From Rhypophila decipiens (Eukaryota; Ascomycota; Sordariomycetes; Sordariales; Naviculisporaceae), in NCBI GenBank assembly GCA_033297075.1, contig MU858046.1, positions 62,001 through 126,000 of the forward strand: a DNA stretch of 64,000 nucleotides, read 5' to 3'. This document shows, piece by piece, positions 48,501 to 58,344 of the stretch. The translations under genes and the position numbers were made by a program. Position 1 is the first letter of the stretch. Each line of letters starts with the position of its first letter. The notes under the pieces were generated by a model, which ran no database searches, was not told the DNA's origin, and was given only the letters and a program-made list of their open reading frames with translations.

Positions 48501-48734
48501 TGAAAGGTTATTCACTCACCTGCTCCTGCTCTGGTTTTAGATTTGGGTCGTCTGGATTTAGGTTGACAACAGTCCCCGTTCCTTCCTCAAACCTCAATCC
48601 CTGAATTGAGCCCAGCCTGCGAAATAAGATCTTCTCAACAAGCTATCCAGGCTCACCATCAGGATACCTCATTCTTCCTATCGATCCTTACAGCGCCTTA
48701 TTATACATCCTATATCCTCACCTACGGTACCACG
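45545..48734. promoter_or_regulatory. Divergent region hxk3 / dam1
   Basis: The 3.2 kb between the two start codons must hold both promoters. Open frames here are short and show no domain. A TGTACTGT-type simple repeat lies at about 46591-46625. The length is large for a shared fungal promoter, so the two genes may be controlled separately. Confidence 0.45.
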
Positions 48735-50117
48735 ATGAGACTGATCATTCGTGATGATGCCGCAGAGGCCAGCTCCTACGTGGCCAACTACATCATTGAC
48801 AGAATCAAGCATTTTAATCCTTCTCCAGCCAGCCCCTTTGTGCTTGGCCTCCCTACCGGATCAAGCCCCCTTGGTGTTTACAGGATTTTGGTCGAAAAGT
48901 ACAAGGCCGGCGTGGTAAGCAACGTTAACTCTAGGTCTCTAGGAGGAATGACAGCTAATCTGCCTCGCAGATATCGTTCGAAAATGTTGTCACATTCAAC
49001 ATGGTAGGCAGATGGGCTCAGCCACTCTCGTATTGTCTTGCCAGCGGGCTAACAAGCGTGGATACAGGACGAGTATATTGGCCTTCCCAGGGACCATCCA
49101 GAAAGCTACCACTCGTTCATGTGGAAGCACTTCTTCTCCCACGTCAACATCCACCCGAACAACGTTCACATTCTCAACGGCAATGCTGCGAACCTAGAGG
49201 CAGAATGTGTCGAGTACGAGGCCAAGATCAAGGCGGCCGGCGGCATTGATCTGTTTCTTGCTGGCATCGGCGAGGACGGCCACATTGCCTTCAACGAGCC
49301 CGGATCCAGTCTCGCCTCGCGCACCCGTGTCAAGACGCTGGCCTACGACACCATTCTGGTCAACAGCCGCTTCTTCAACAATGACCTCGAGCAGGTGCCC
49401 AAGATGGCCCTGACGGTCGGCGTCCAGACGGTGCTGGAAGCCCGCGAGGTGGTAGCCATCATTCTGGGGGCGAGGAAAGCTCTGGCCCTCCAGCGGTGTA
49501 TTGAGCAAGGCGTAAATCATATGTGGACCTTGTCCAGCCTGCAGCTGCATCCTCACCCCATGATTGTCTGCGACGAGGATGCCACCCTTGAGCTTCAGGT
49601 CAAGACGGTCAAGGTACTGAGAACTTTCTTCATACTTGACTTTGAAGTCGGCGCGCTAACTCAATGCAACCAGTACTTTAAAAGTATCGAACAGGTCGCA
49701 CTGGCCCAGGGCTTTGAGCAAATCCTGCCGTCTAAAATCCGCACAGGTAACGGCCGCGCAGTGGCACCGCAAGCTATCACCATCGATCAGGTCCAATCCC
49801 CGACCATACTCGCCCCGCAGCCTACGACGTCAAGACTGCTGCGCCCGGTGACACCCGCTGCGGAGTACCCGGTCCGCTCCGTGTCCCCCGACCTCATCCC
49901 CGACCGGATGGCCTCCCGTCTGCCCGATCCCGAGAGGTTTGTGCGTCGCTTGACCCCTAACCCGGAGCAGCAGCAACAAGCCTTGGAGGAGCACCAAGAG
50001 AGGAAGCCAAAGGAGAATGGTGTCCAGAATGGTGTCCATCCCGCGGCCTTTGTGTCGAGCATGCCGCATGTTTCTTCGGTCCCCAGCGCTGCTAGAGTCA
50101 GAGCCGTTGGCGCATGA
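48735..50117 (+). CDS. dam1: Glucosamine-6-phosphate deaminase
   Basis: Four exons (48735-48914, 48971-49003, 49068-49613, 49674-50117) encode 400 residues; exon 2 has only 33 bases. The first 265 residues are a complete NagB-type isomerase/deaminase. [12 protein letters not shown] is the phosphate loop, and [14 protein letters not shown] begins with Asp72, reconstructed at the exon 2/3 border. [16 protein letters not shown] carries Asp141, His143 and Glu148, the same numbers as the E. coli catalytic residues. [15 protein letters not shown] and the [11 protein letters not shown] segment follow. By family knowledge it converts GlcN-6-P to fructose-6-P and ammonia, the final step. About 120 further residues form a Pro/Gln-rich, probably disordered tail not present in bacterial NagB. 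The first in-frame ATG was used. Confidence 0.96.
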
Positions 50118-50820
50118 GTCGTTTTTCTTGGTCTTTTCTTGTCTGAGGATGAGCTCGGACCCTGAAGCGGTGGGAGCACAAGGAAACATAAAGATTGAGA
50201 ACAAGTTCCTACAAGGTAACATCTGAAACCCCATACCCATTTAGAAGTAGTCATTGTCATACCATTTTCGCCGTTGGAAATGTCAGGATACCAGACAGTT
50301 TAGTTTGTGGCGTTTTCGAAATAGCACTAAAGCAGATATCTCGACTATCTTTTAGGTTGTAGTGTGCGAGAATGCAGTGCTATGGAAAGTTGTCTTGAGT
50401 AAGTTGACTACTTTTCATATACAGGCATCAGTCCAATTTGACTTTTTGGCCCAGGCAAGGCATATTTTCTACACATTCAAGCCGTCTATTCTAGCCAGTC
50501 GAGACATTTATTCTGCCCCAGTCGGGGTATTTATTCCAGCTAGTCAAAGCATTGACTCTAGCCAGTTAATCCCTCTATTCTACAAGAGTGGTGCCCGTGT
50601 GTAAAAAGACTAGTGCCAGTATATGAGAGTATTGGTGTCTGTTTATCAGGTGCCTTCTGGAATAACTTGGTAAAACACTTTATCGAATTCCTATTTACCT
50701 AGGAACCCGGCACTACTTTCACAAACTTCCTAATCTACGACAACCATAACCATATCCACAACCCCATCCCATCCCATATATACCATGTCATGATCTTGTC
50801 CCATGCACTCGAGTAAACCG
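50118..50820. other. Convergent 3' region between dam1 and the P450 gene
   Basis: No gene is supported. The main visible structure is a degenerate tandem repeat (separate entry) at about 50485-50582. Confidence 0.5.
50485..50582. repeat. Degenerate 22-23 base tandem repeat
   Basis: Four diverged copies of a unit like TTTATTCTAGCCAGTCGAGACA follow each other, with a partial fifth. All keep ATTC(T/C) and CAGTC/TAGTC cores. It lies between two convergent 3' ends. Confidence 0.55.
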
Positions 50821-52572
50821 CTATGGAACAACCTCAATCCCCCCATAAGTCCCATCCCTCGGACAGACCCTAACAAAGACATCCCCCCTCGGCTCAAGGA
50901 TATGCACCGGCAAGACCCCATCATCCTTCTCGGGCACTCGAATCATCCCCCCAGTCCCAGTCCCAGCATCCCCCTCAACAGGCTCAAGATCAAACCTCAA
51001 GACCAAGATAGCCACAAACGCAAGAATCTCATTCGTAGCAAAGTGTCGTCCGGGACAGAGTGTTTTGCCCCCGCCAAATGCTCTAAATGCCGCCGGATGG
51101 ACCCCATTCCCATTTTTCTTCTTCTCGTCTGTTCCAGGAAGAAACCGTCCCGGATTAAAAGCCGCAGCGTCATCCCCCCAGATTTTGATATCAGCGTGTA
51201 AGACACCGCCCGCAATCTGGATGATACTGCCCTTTTTCAAAAAATATTTGCCAGCCAGTACCGTGTCGCTCTTGACCAGGCGCGTAGAGTAATTATCGGA
51301 CCCTACACGGAGGGACTCTTTAAACACCGCCATCAGCGTCGGACAAGCCTGTCCGTTCTTGACCTTGTCTAGGCTCAACACCCCCCTTCTCTTTCCTTCT
51401 TCTTGTGTAAGAACCCCCTCCAACTCTCCCCTCACAGCATTCAACAGCCCCCTCTCGGCAAAAATCCTTAAGACAACCCAAAACGAAGTCGTAGCGGTAT
51501 TCACAATCCCCGCAAACAAAAAACTGAGTTCGCTCCTCGAAACCTCTCTCAAATCCCAGCCATGACGGAGGGCAATCTCGACTCGTCTCTTCACAATATC
51601 CGAGACTCCCTCTCCCAGGTATTTCCCACTGTCCAGCCAATCCCCCATCGCAGCTGCCAGTTTTTCTCTGCCGTAGTACGGTTTTCTCGCCGTGAGGGAT
51701 GGTACGATCCCAATAAGGAGCTGGCCTAGCCCATTGTCAAAGTCCCAGAATGCGGCTTCCAAGTCGAGCTTTTCCCCTTCGGCCGGCGAGGAAGAGGTGA
51801 GCGGGTTCTCGGGGCCGTACAGGAATTTGGCCGTGGAGATGGTGACAAAGTGTCGGACCCAGTGGAGGAGGTTGACTTTTACTTCTTCTTCTTTGCCCTC
51901 TTCAGAATTTCTGAAGGAGGCGTCAACAAAAGAATCCACTTCCTCTGCTAGTTCCCTGACTGCCCTCAGACTCAACTCGTTGAGCTCCATCCCCGGCCCG
52001 AGGGCAGCGTACACCATGTCGTGCATCTCCGCCAGGAATCCTTTTTGTTCGCCAGGTTCAGGGTCGAGATTTTGGCGCACAATGTTAACTGTCTTTGTGT
52101 CGAGACCGAGGATTCGTTTAGTCAGGTCCGGGACGAGGGGCGTGAAGGAGAGGGATTTGGAAGCGCGCTGGACGGCTAAGGCCAGGACCGGGTCCGTGAC
52201 GATGTAGATGCGCGAGTTGGGGACTGGGAGGGTGAAGATGGGCTTGTCGGGGTGGGAAAGGCCCAGGTTCTTGAGATAGCGGCCGCCTTGGAGGGTCATG
52301 GAGAGGAGGTGTCCTATGTAGGGGATTTTGGAAGGGAGGATGGGTGGTTCGTTGGGGTGGGATTTTAGGCATTGGAGGGCGTAGAGTGCTAGGTAGAGGA
52401 TTGCGAGAGCGAGGAGGAGGATTGGAAGGAGAGGGCCTGTTGTTGTTGTTCCCGGGAAAAGAGACCAGGCGCCATTGTGATTTTTGCTACTACTTGGAGG
52501 GAGGAGAGAAGAGAATGGGAGGATGTTGCTCGTGGTGTTGAGGAGGTCGGTTAGGTTTAGATTGTTGAACAT
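50821..52572 (-). CDS. Cytochrome P450, CYP7/8-like fungal monooxygenase
   Basis: A single exon encodes 583 residues. A luminal N-terminus is followed by a membrane helix at about 47-70 (PILLLALAILYLALYAL), then the PPxLP-type hinge. Later come the I-helix AGIVNTATTSFW, the K-helix ESLR, and the haem loop FGGGKTLCPGRHFA with the ligand Cys. The I-helix lacks the usual acid-Thr pair and resembles the NTxxxxFW pattern of CYP7 and CYP8 enzymes. By family knowledge these act on sterol-like or fatty-acid-derived substrates in the ER membrane; the fungal substrate is unknown. No reductase or secondary-metabolism backbone gene is near. Upstream of the ATG is a GCTT microsatellite. The start is the first ATG of a long intronless frame. 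Confidence 0.92.
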   Translation of the reverse strand: MFNNLNLTDLLNTTSNILPFSSLLPPSSSKNHNGAWSLFPGTTTTGPLLPILLLALAILYLALYALQCLKSHPNEPPILPSKIPYIGHLLSMTLQGGRYLKNLGLSHPDKPIFTLPVPNSRIYIVTDPVLALAVQRASKSLSFTPLVPDLTKRILGLDTKTVNIVRQNLDPEPGEQKGFLAEMHDMVYAALGPGMELNELSLRAVRELAEEVDSFVDASFRNSEEGKEEEVKVNLLHWVRHFVTISTAKFLYGPENPLTSSSPAEGEKLDLEAAFWDFDNGLGQLLIGIVPSLTARKPYYGREKLAAAMGDWLDSGKYLGEGVSDIVKRRVEIALRHGWDLREVSRSELSFLFAGIVNTATTSFWVVLRIFAERGLLNAVRGELEGVLTQEEGKRRGVLSLDKVKNGQACPTLMAVFKESLRVGSDNYSTRLVKSDTVLAGKYFLKKGSIIQIAGGVLHADIKIWGDDAAAFNPGRFLPGTDEKKKNGNGVHPAAFRAFGGGKTLCPGRHFATNEILAFVAILVLRFDLEPVEGDAGTGTGGMIRVPEKDDGVLPVHILEPRGDVFVRVCPRDGTYGGIEVVP

Positions 52573-52576
52573 GGTG

Positions 52577-52600
52577 CTTTGCTTGCTTGCTTGCTTGCTT
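52577..52600. repeat. GCTT/AAGC microsatellite
   Basis: Five to six copies of a TGCT/GCTT tetranucleotide lie in the probable 5' leader of the P450 gene. Confidence 0.8.
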
Positions 52601-52966
52601 GTGTTTAGAGGTGATGATATCGAATGGTGTCAAGACGGTCCGTAAAATGGATGGGTTGAGGTTGAGGCGAGGTGAGAGCTTCAATGCCCGCCGTCTGAAT
52701 ACCGACTGCCGGTGAGATGTTCAAATACTGGCTAGGTACTGAGACTAACGATGGCGTGTCTGATGGGCGTGGTGTTTGATACAGTAAGGAAACCTCGACA
52801 GGACAGGAGTCCAAATGAGAAGGGAGAAAAAATCATTCCAACAGAGCATAACGACCAGACCCTGGCCGAGAGCTCCAATCTCCAACAAGACGCCCAGAAA
52901 AACCACGGGCGTGATAATTAACAGAACTGACGCTGGTTGGTCGGGAAATGACTGACAATTGGTACA

Positions 52967-52989
52967 GTACGGTACGGTACGGTACGGAT
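52967..52989. repeat. GTACG tandem repeat
   Basis: Four copies of a five-base unit (GTACG) in the divergent promoter region. Confidence 0.75.
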
Positions 52990-55512
52990 CCGATTTGCTG
53001 GAACACGGTCAGGGGAGATAAGATTTAAGCCATTCGACCCATCGGTGGCATTTGGTACCTGCCTTTTAGGTATTACGGAATATGAAGTTATGCATGAAAC
53101 ACTACAATCACAACACGAGACAGACGGTAGAAGATACGGCGTAAAGTCACACGTCGCCCGGGTTGTAAGTGACCATTACCCGTCTGCTCAGCCGAGGAAG
53201 TTGACAGCTCATAGGGTCATGATAGCCACGGTTAGACTACTCCGTATTAAGTGTACCTACGTATCTGTATTCATACTGTTTCCACGAGACACATGCATTG
53301 GATGAGTCTCAGCTACCTTACATGGCCATATCTACATCCGTATCCGTACATTAGCCGGCAACTTTTAAGACGACCAATAAACTCATGGTAAATAAACTTT
53401 CTACAGCCGATATCAATACAGAAGAAATAGCCATACATATCCGTAATGGCTCCGTGATAGAAAATCAAGTTCCTTCGTAACGATGGTTGGTTACAGTTGT
53501 ATGCGTAATAGCCACATAAATAAGGGTATCAAACCACCGGCGTGCCATCAACCAATCATAGCTCAGGAAGCATACATCTCGACCGCATCTCATATCAGGT
53601 CATCTACCACCGCCATCCAATGATTTCAGCCCCGTTCCTCTTGAGTCTTGAGGTCTGGTTACACACACCTGTGCTCTTTTCGGCCCTGCTACCGTGACAT
53701 GATCAAGTGGCTCAACCATCTTTGCTCTCCTTACTTGACCTCTTGAACCTGTATTTATCTCTTTACACATGTGATCGATTATACAAGACAACTGATCCCT
53801 TCTGTACGATACCAACATTCAGTAAGTAAGGTATCTTGACCTTCTGGTCCCAAATCATGTTGGGTGTTTTCTCTTGAGCTCCTGTTGAGATGAGAACCAC
53901 AGGTGTTGTCAAGTCGAGATGCCCGATATCAAACGAGCCAGGGGTCCCGGAGGATGGAGACAGGGTCCTGCCTGATCGAGGTGGCGGGGCCATGTCCGGG
54001 GTCCGGGGCCGGGGTCGTGGTCACAATGTATCATCGGCCGGCTCTTGGACGGCATTACCGTTGTAGCCGTCGTCTGCTAGCCCCGGAATTCCGGATCACC
54101 GCTTGGGTCCCCAGCAGAACTAATCAAGTACGGGGTAAGCGATTACGGGGCTCCACCTTGCTTTAAGCTTAAGTGGTGACAAGTGTCGGGACTTGGGAAG
54201 CTAAAGGGAACGCATTAACATGCAACTTCCAAAAGAAAAGTCCTGTCCATGTTGAATTAGAGAAATTTAAGAATGAAATGAATGAAGACTCAATTTCGAC
54301 AATCGATAGGTCGGCGAGCCGTCTTGAGCCGCTCACGCCTCTGGACCGGGTGGCGCCAACGACGCCCTGAGATGCACCGATTCAGGAACCAAATCAGGGC
54401 AGCTAACCAATCAGGGGGACAAATGCCCTGTGGGCGGTACGTCATGCCTGTCGATGTTCCCCTACGAATCTGACTGTGCACTCTTATTTCTTTCCTTTTA
54501 CACTAACATGACTCCTGATGAAAAGTTACAAGACATTTCACAGCTGATATTAGTTAACTGCTACGCAACCCAATCAGCACGGTTTCTTTTCTCCTCACTT
54601 CTTGTGCCTGATCTTCCCCAATTTGAACATGCACATGATGTCGGGGTGCATTGCTAAATGCTGCAAGGCGAGACTGACAACAGTCTTGGTTGGTCTCGTC
54701 TCCTGCCCCGCAAACAAGTCTTTGAGAGGAACTTGATGTGCCTTCCTTCCCGGTTCATGATTCAAGACGGCGCCATCAAGGAAACCCACCAAGTGGTCTT
54801 GCCTTCCAAGTTAAAAGACAGACCCGAAAGCGAGAGATGAGCAAGCCAAGTGCTACGCGATCAAGGAGTGATTGGTCCTCCCCCTCAACGTTCTCCAAGT
54901 TGGAGTTGCATCCGACAAGCCCCAATCCGGTAATGACCTCCGCCATCACATTGGAACGACGACCGCACCCACGGTCTCAACCCGAGAGACCTGCCATTGA
55001 CTCTCGGTCTCGCGCATGTCCGAGTGTCGTGCCTGTCTTTCCCACTTGGCGTTACCACCCTCCACCCGCTTTCGTTGATCTTTGGTCATGTTTACACCGG
55101 GCTGAGCTTGTCTTCTTGGACACATGCATCCACGTTGCGGGGTGAATACCAACGATCCTACCTCCGAGGATCATGACTGACCAAAAGAAAGCTTAAAACG
55201 GGTTGGGGAGACGTAGAGATATCGCGATGTTACCATGATACCTAGCACATGAGAGACTGTGAGGGGCTGATATCGAGGTGGGCCTTGTCCTACGTGCTAA
55301 TACCGATACCTGCCTATGAGGGGCCGTCATGGGTACTTGCTACTTTGGTATATTATCTTGTTGATCCCGAGCTTGTCTTTTTTCCTGTTTCCTTTTCTTT
55401 TCCCCTCGCTGTGAATAGGATCCCGAGCGGTATTCTGTTCCCACGACAGATCTATCAGGCCAGGAGGAGACACGACTTGTAGGCGTCGACCAGGAGATAT
55501 ACCTCGGTGAAA

Positions 55513-57904
55513 ATGCCGGCATACTACGATCAGGGGCGAGGTGCCGCCCCCAGGAGACTCATGGTGGCCGCCATATCGGCCGTCTCCTTTTTCATTCTCG
55601 TCCTCTTTGTCGTGGCGAAGCCCGGATCCCAATCGCAGTTCAGCCCACGATTCGCAAAGGCTCTCGAAAATGGCGAGACTGAAAACTTTGTCGTCACCAA
55701 GCCTAGGGCGCCAGGCACAGGTGACAAGTACCTGCTAGGAGTCGGAAAGGCGGACATTACAGGCCCAGTCGTCGAGATCAACTTTGCCGGATACGCCGAC
55801 AGCAGCCAGGTCGGCACCGGTCTGCGCCAGAGGATATACTCACGCGCCTTTATCGTGGGCGAGGTTGGCAACCCCCAGAACCGCTTCATCTACATGACCT
55901 TGGACATTGCCTTTGGCGACACGGCCATCCGCAAGGGCATCTTGGAGGGCATCGCCAAGCTCGGGTCGGCCTACTCTGTGTACGGGAGGTCGAATGTAGC
56001 TGTCACGGGAACGCACTCGCACAGCGGACCGGGTGCCTGGATGAATTACCTGCTGCCCCAGATCACCAGTCTGGGATTCGACAAGCAGGGCTATCAGGCT
56101 ATTGTGGATGGTGCTGTGCTGTCTGTCAAGAGGGCTCATGAGTCACTTCAGGAGGTATGACTGTCTACCTCATTAACCTTGGTTCGAAAGCATGGCTAAC
56201 ACAGGACAGGGTTATCTCGATTTTGGCACGACGACCATCGAGGACGCCAACTTGAGCCGCAGTCTGTGGGCATATCTCGCCAATCCCGAATCGGAGAGGG
56301 CCCAATACTCGGACTCTGTCGACAAGACTATGACCCTGCTGAGGTTCAGGCGCGCATCCGATCTCAAGCACATTGGCGTCCTGTCCTGGTTCCCGGTCCA
56401 TCCCACCTCGATGCTCCAGAACAACACCCACGTGACGGGCGACAACAAAGGCGTGGCATCCTATCTCATGGAACAGGCTGCCAAAACAAGTGGCCAAGCA
56501 GCCCCCGGATTTGTCGCCGGCTTCTCCCAGGCCAACGTGGGCGACACGACCCCCAATGTTCTCGGTGCCTGGTGCGACGACGGCTCCGGCCAGCAGTGCG
56601 ATCTCGAGACAAGCACTTGTGCCGACGGCAAGTCGCAATCCTGCCGTGGCCGTGGACCTGCCTTTCAGAAGCTTGATCTCGGTGTCTCCAGCTGCTTTGA
56701 GATTGGCCGTAGACAATTCTCCGGAGCCCAGACCATTCTGGTAAGCCCACCCAAAACCCCCTGTTCCTCCCCTCTCAACTAACAATCCCAGAACTCGCTC
56801 GACTCGTCCTCAACAGGCGTCGTCGGCCCAACAGTCAAATCATTCCACTACTTCCAAGACATGCAATACTACAAATTCCCCCTCTCCAACGGCACAGTCG
56901 TGCAAACCTGCCCAGCAGCCCTAGGCCACTCCTTCGCAGCGGGGACGACCGACGGACCAGGCGCATTCGACTTTAAGCAAGGCGACTCGGGCGCGCCCAA
57001 CAACCCCTTCTGGTCGGTAGTAGGCGGCCTCTTGCGCGCTCCTTCTCCCCAGCAAGCAGCCTGTCAACAGCCAAAGCCGATCCTCCTCGACGTGGGCGAG
57101 ATGAACCTGCCTTACGCCTGGACGCCGAATATCGTCGACGTCCAGACCCTCCGCGTAGGCCAGTTCATCATCATTGTGTCTCCTTCCGAGGCGTCGACCA
57201 TGGCCGGCCGTCGCTGGCGCAATGCTGTCAAGGCCGCGGCCAAAGCTCAATCCTTGACTGGTACTGTCGAGCCAGTAGTCGTCCTCGGGGGGCCGGCGAA
57301 TACCTATGCGCATTACGTCACTACACCGGAGGAATACGGTCGACAGCGATACGAAGGCGCCTCGACGCTCTACGGACAGTGGGAGCTGCCGGCGTATATC
57401 AACCTCACCTTGCAAGGTTTACCCTACCTCGCCCCCGGAGCGACAGGCTCGCCACCCGCAGGCCCAACACCCCCCGATAACCGAGCCAACAGCCTGTCCT
57501 TCATAACAGGCGTAGTCTATGACGCAGCACCGATAGGCCAATCCTTTGGCGGCGTCATATCCCAGCCTAAATCTTCTTACTCCCTGGGCAGTGTAGTAAA
57601 CGCCACGTTCACGGGCGCAAACCCGAGGAATAACCTGCGATTGGAGGGGACTTATGCGGCGGTGGAGAAGCTAATCGGAGATAAGTGGACGCAGGTCAAG
57701 AGCGACGAGGATTGGGACTTGGTGTTTACCTGGACGAGGACGAATGGCGTGCTGGGGTACAGTACTGTTACCATCTCGTGGGAGACTGGTAGTAGTACCA
57801 CCGAGAGGGGGACGTATAGGATCAAGTATTATGGGGATTCCAAGCCCTTGATTGGGAGTATCAAGGCTTTTACTGGGACGAGTAATCAGTTTAGTTTGAC
57901 GTGA
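55513..57904 (+). CDS. Neutral/alkaline ceramidase
   Basis: Three exons (55513-56154, 56210-56740, 56792-57904) encode 761 residues, the usual length for the family. A signal anchor at about 17-36 follows a short basic N-terminus, so it is probably type II membrane-bound or secreted. The catalytic domain is clear: GVGKADITGPVVEINFAGYA at its start, TGTHSHSGPGA with the zinc histidines, FPVHPTSM, NNTHVTGDNKGVASY, and GFSQANVGDTTPN, the conserved GDxxPN-type hexapeptide. The C-terminal immunoglobulin-like domain ends the protein. By family knowledge it hydrolyses ceramide to sphingosine and a fatty acid. In the segment before DNKG the sequence is THVTGDN with no serine next to DN, so I could not assign the nucleophilic serine confidently. 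The ATG is preceded by AAA. Confidence 0.94.
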
Positions 57905-58344
57905 CGTGATGGGCTTGGGGTAGGTTTATGGTTTTGCATTCGCTATCTTGACGAGGGGGCTGGGTTTGGTTATAATGGCGTTTGGACGAGTCTTTGATGA
58001 TGGTTTCTCAAGGACTCTACCTTGGAAGCAGGGGGTCTTTTGATGATGCCTTCTGCACATAATCGTACAAAGTATGTAAATAGGCTACTTTAGTAATTAA
58101 TTCCTTGATTTGATATTTACATCTAGTATGTTTCTTGTTTCATATATGACAAAACTTCAAGTTCATTGCTGCGAAAAGGAGAACATCATACTGCAGCCTT
58201 GCCTTGGTCTCGTGTTGCTCATTTCATGCCATGATTGCATACAAACTAGAATCCAAAACTCCAAAAGATCATTATCATATATCTGCTTTCTTGAAATGAA
58301 ACCTTGATCGTCTCTCATTGCCCCTTGTATTCTTAAGTGAATCT
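57905..58344. other. Convergent 3' region between ceramidase and niiA
   Basis: AT-rich, short, with no gene; should contain the two polyadenylation regions. Confidence 0.5.

Larger units (their letters stand above)
52573..55512. other. Divergent intergenic region P450 / ceramidase
   Basis: No gene is supported in these 2.9 kb. It holds a GCTT microsatellite at about 52577-52600 just before the P450 start, a GGTAC repeat at about 52967-52989, and AT-rich DNA to about 53550. Both flanking promoters must lie here. Confidence 0.45.

Noticed and set aside
52967..52989. GTACG repeats as a possible CRISPR-like array
   Set aside because: A simple five-base microsatellite without spacers; CRISPR arrays are not expected in fungal nuclear DNA.
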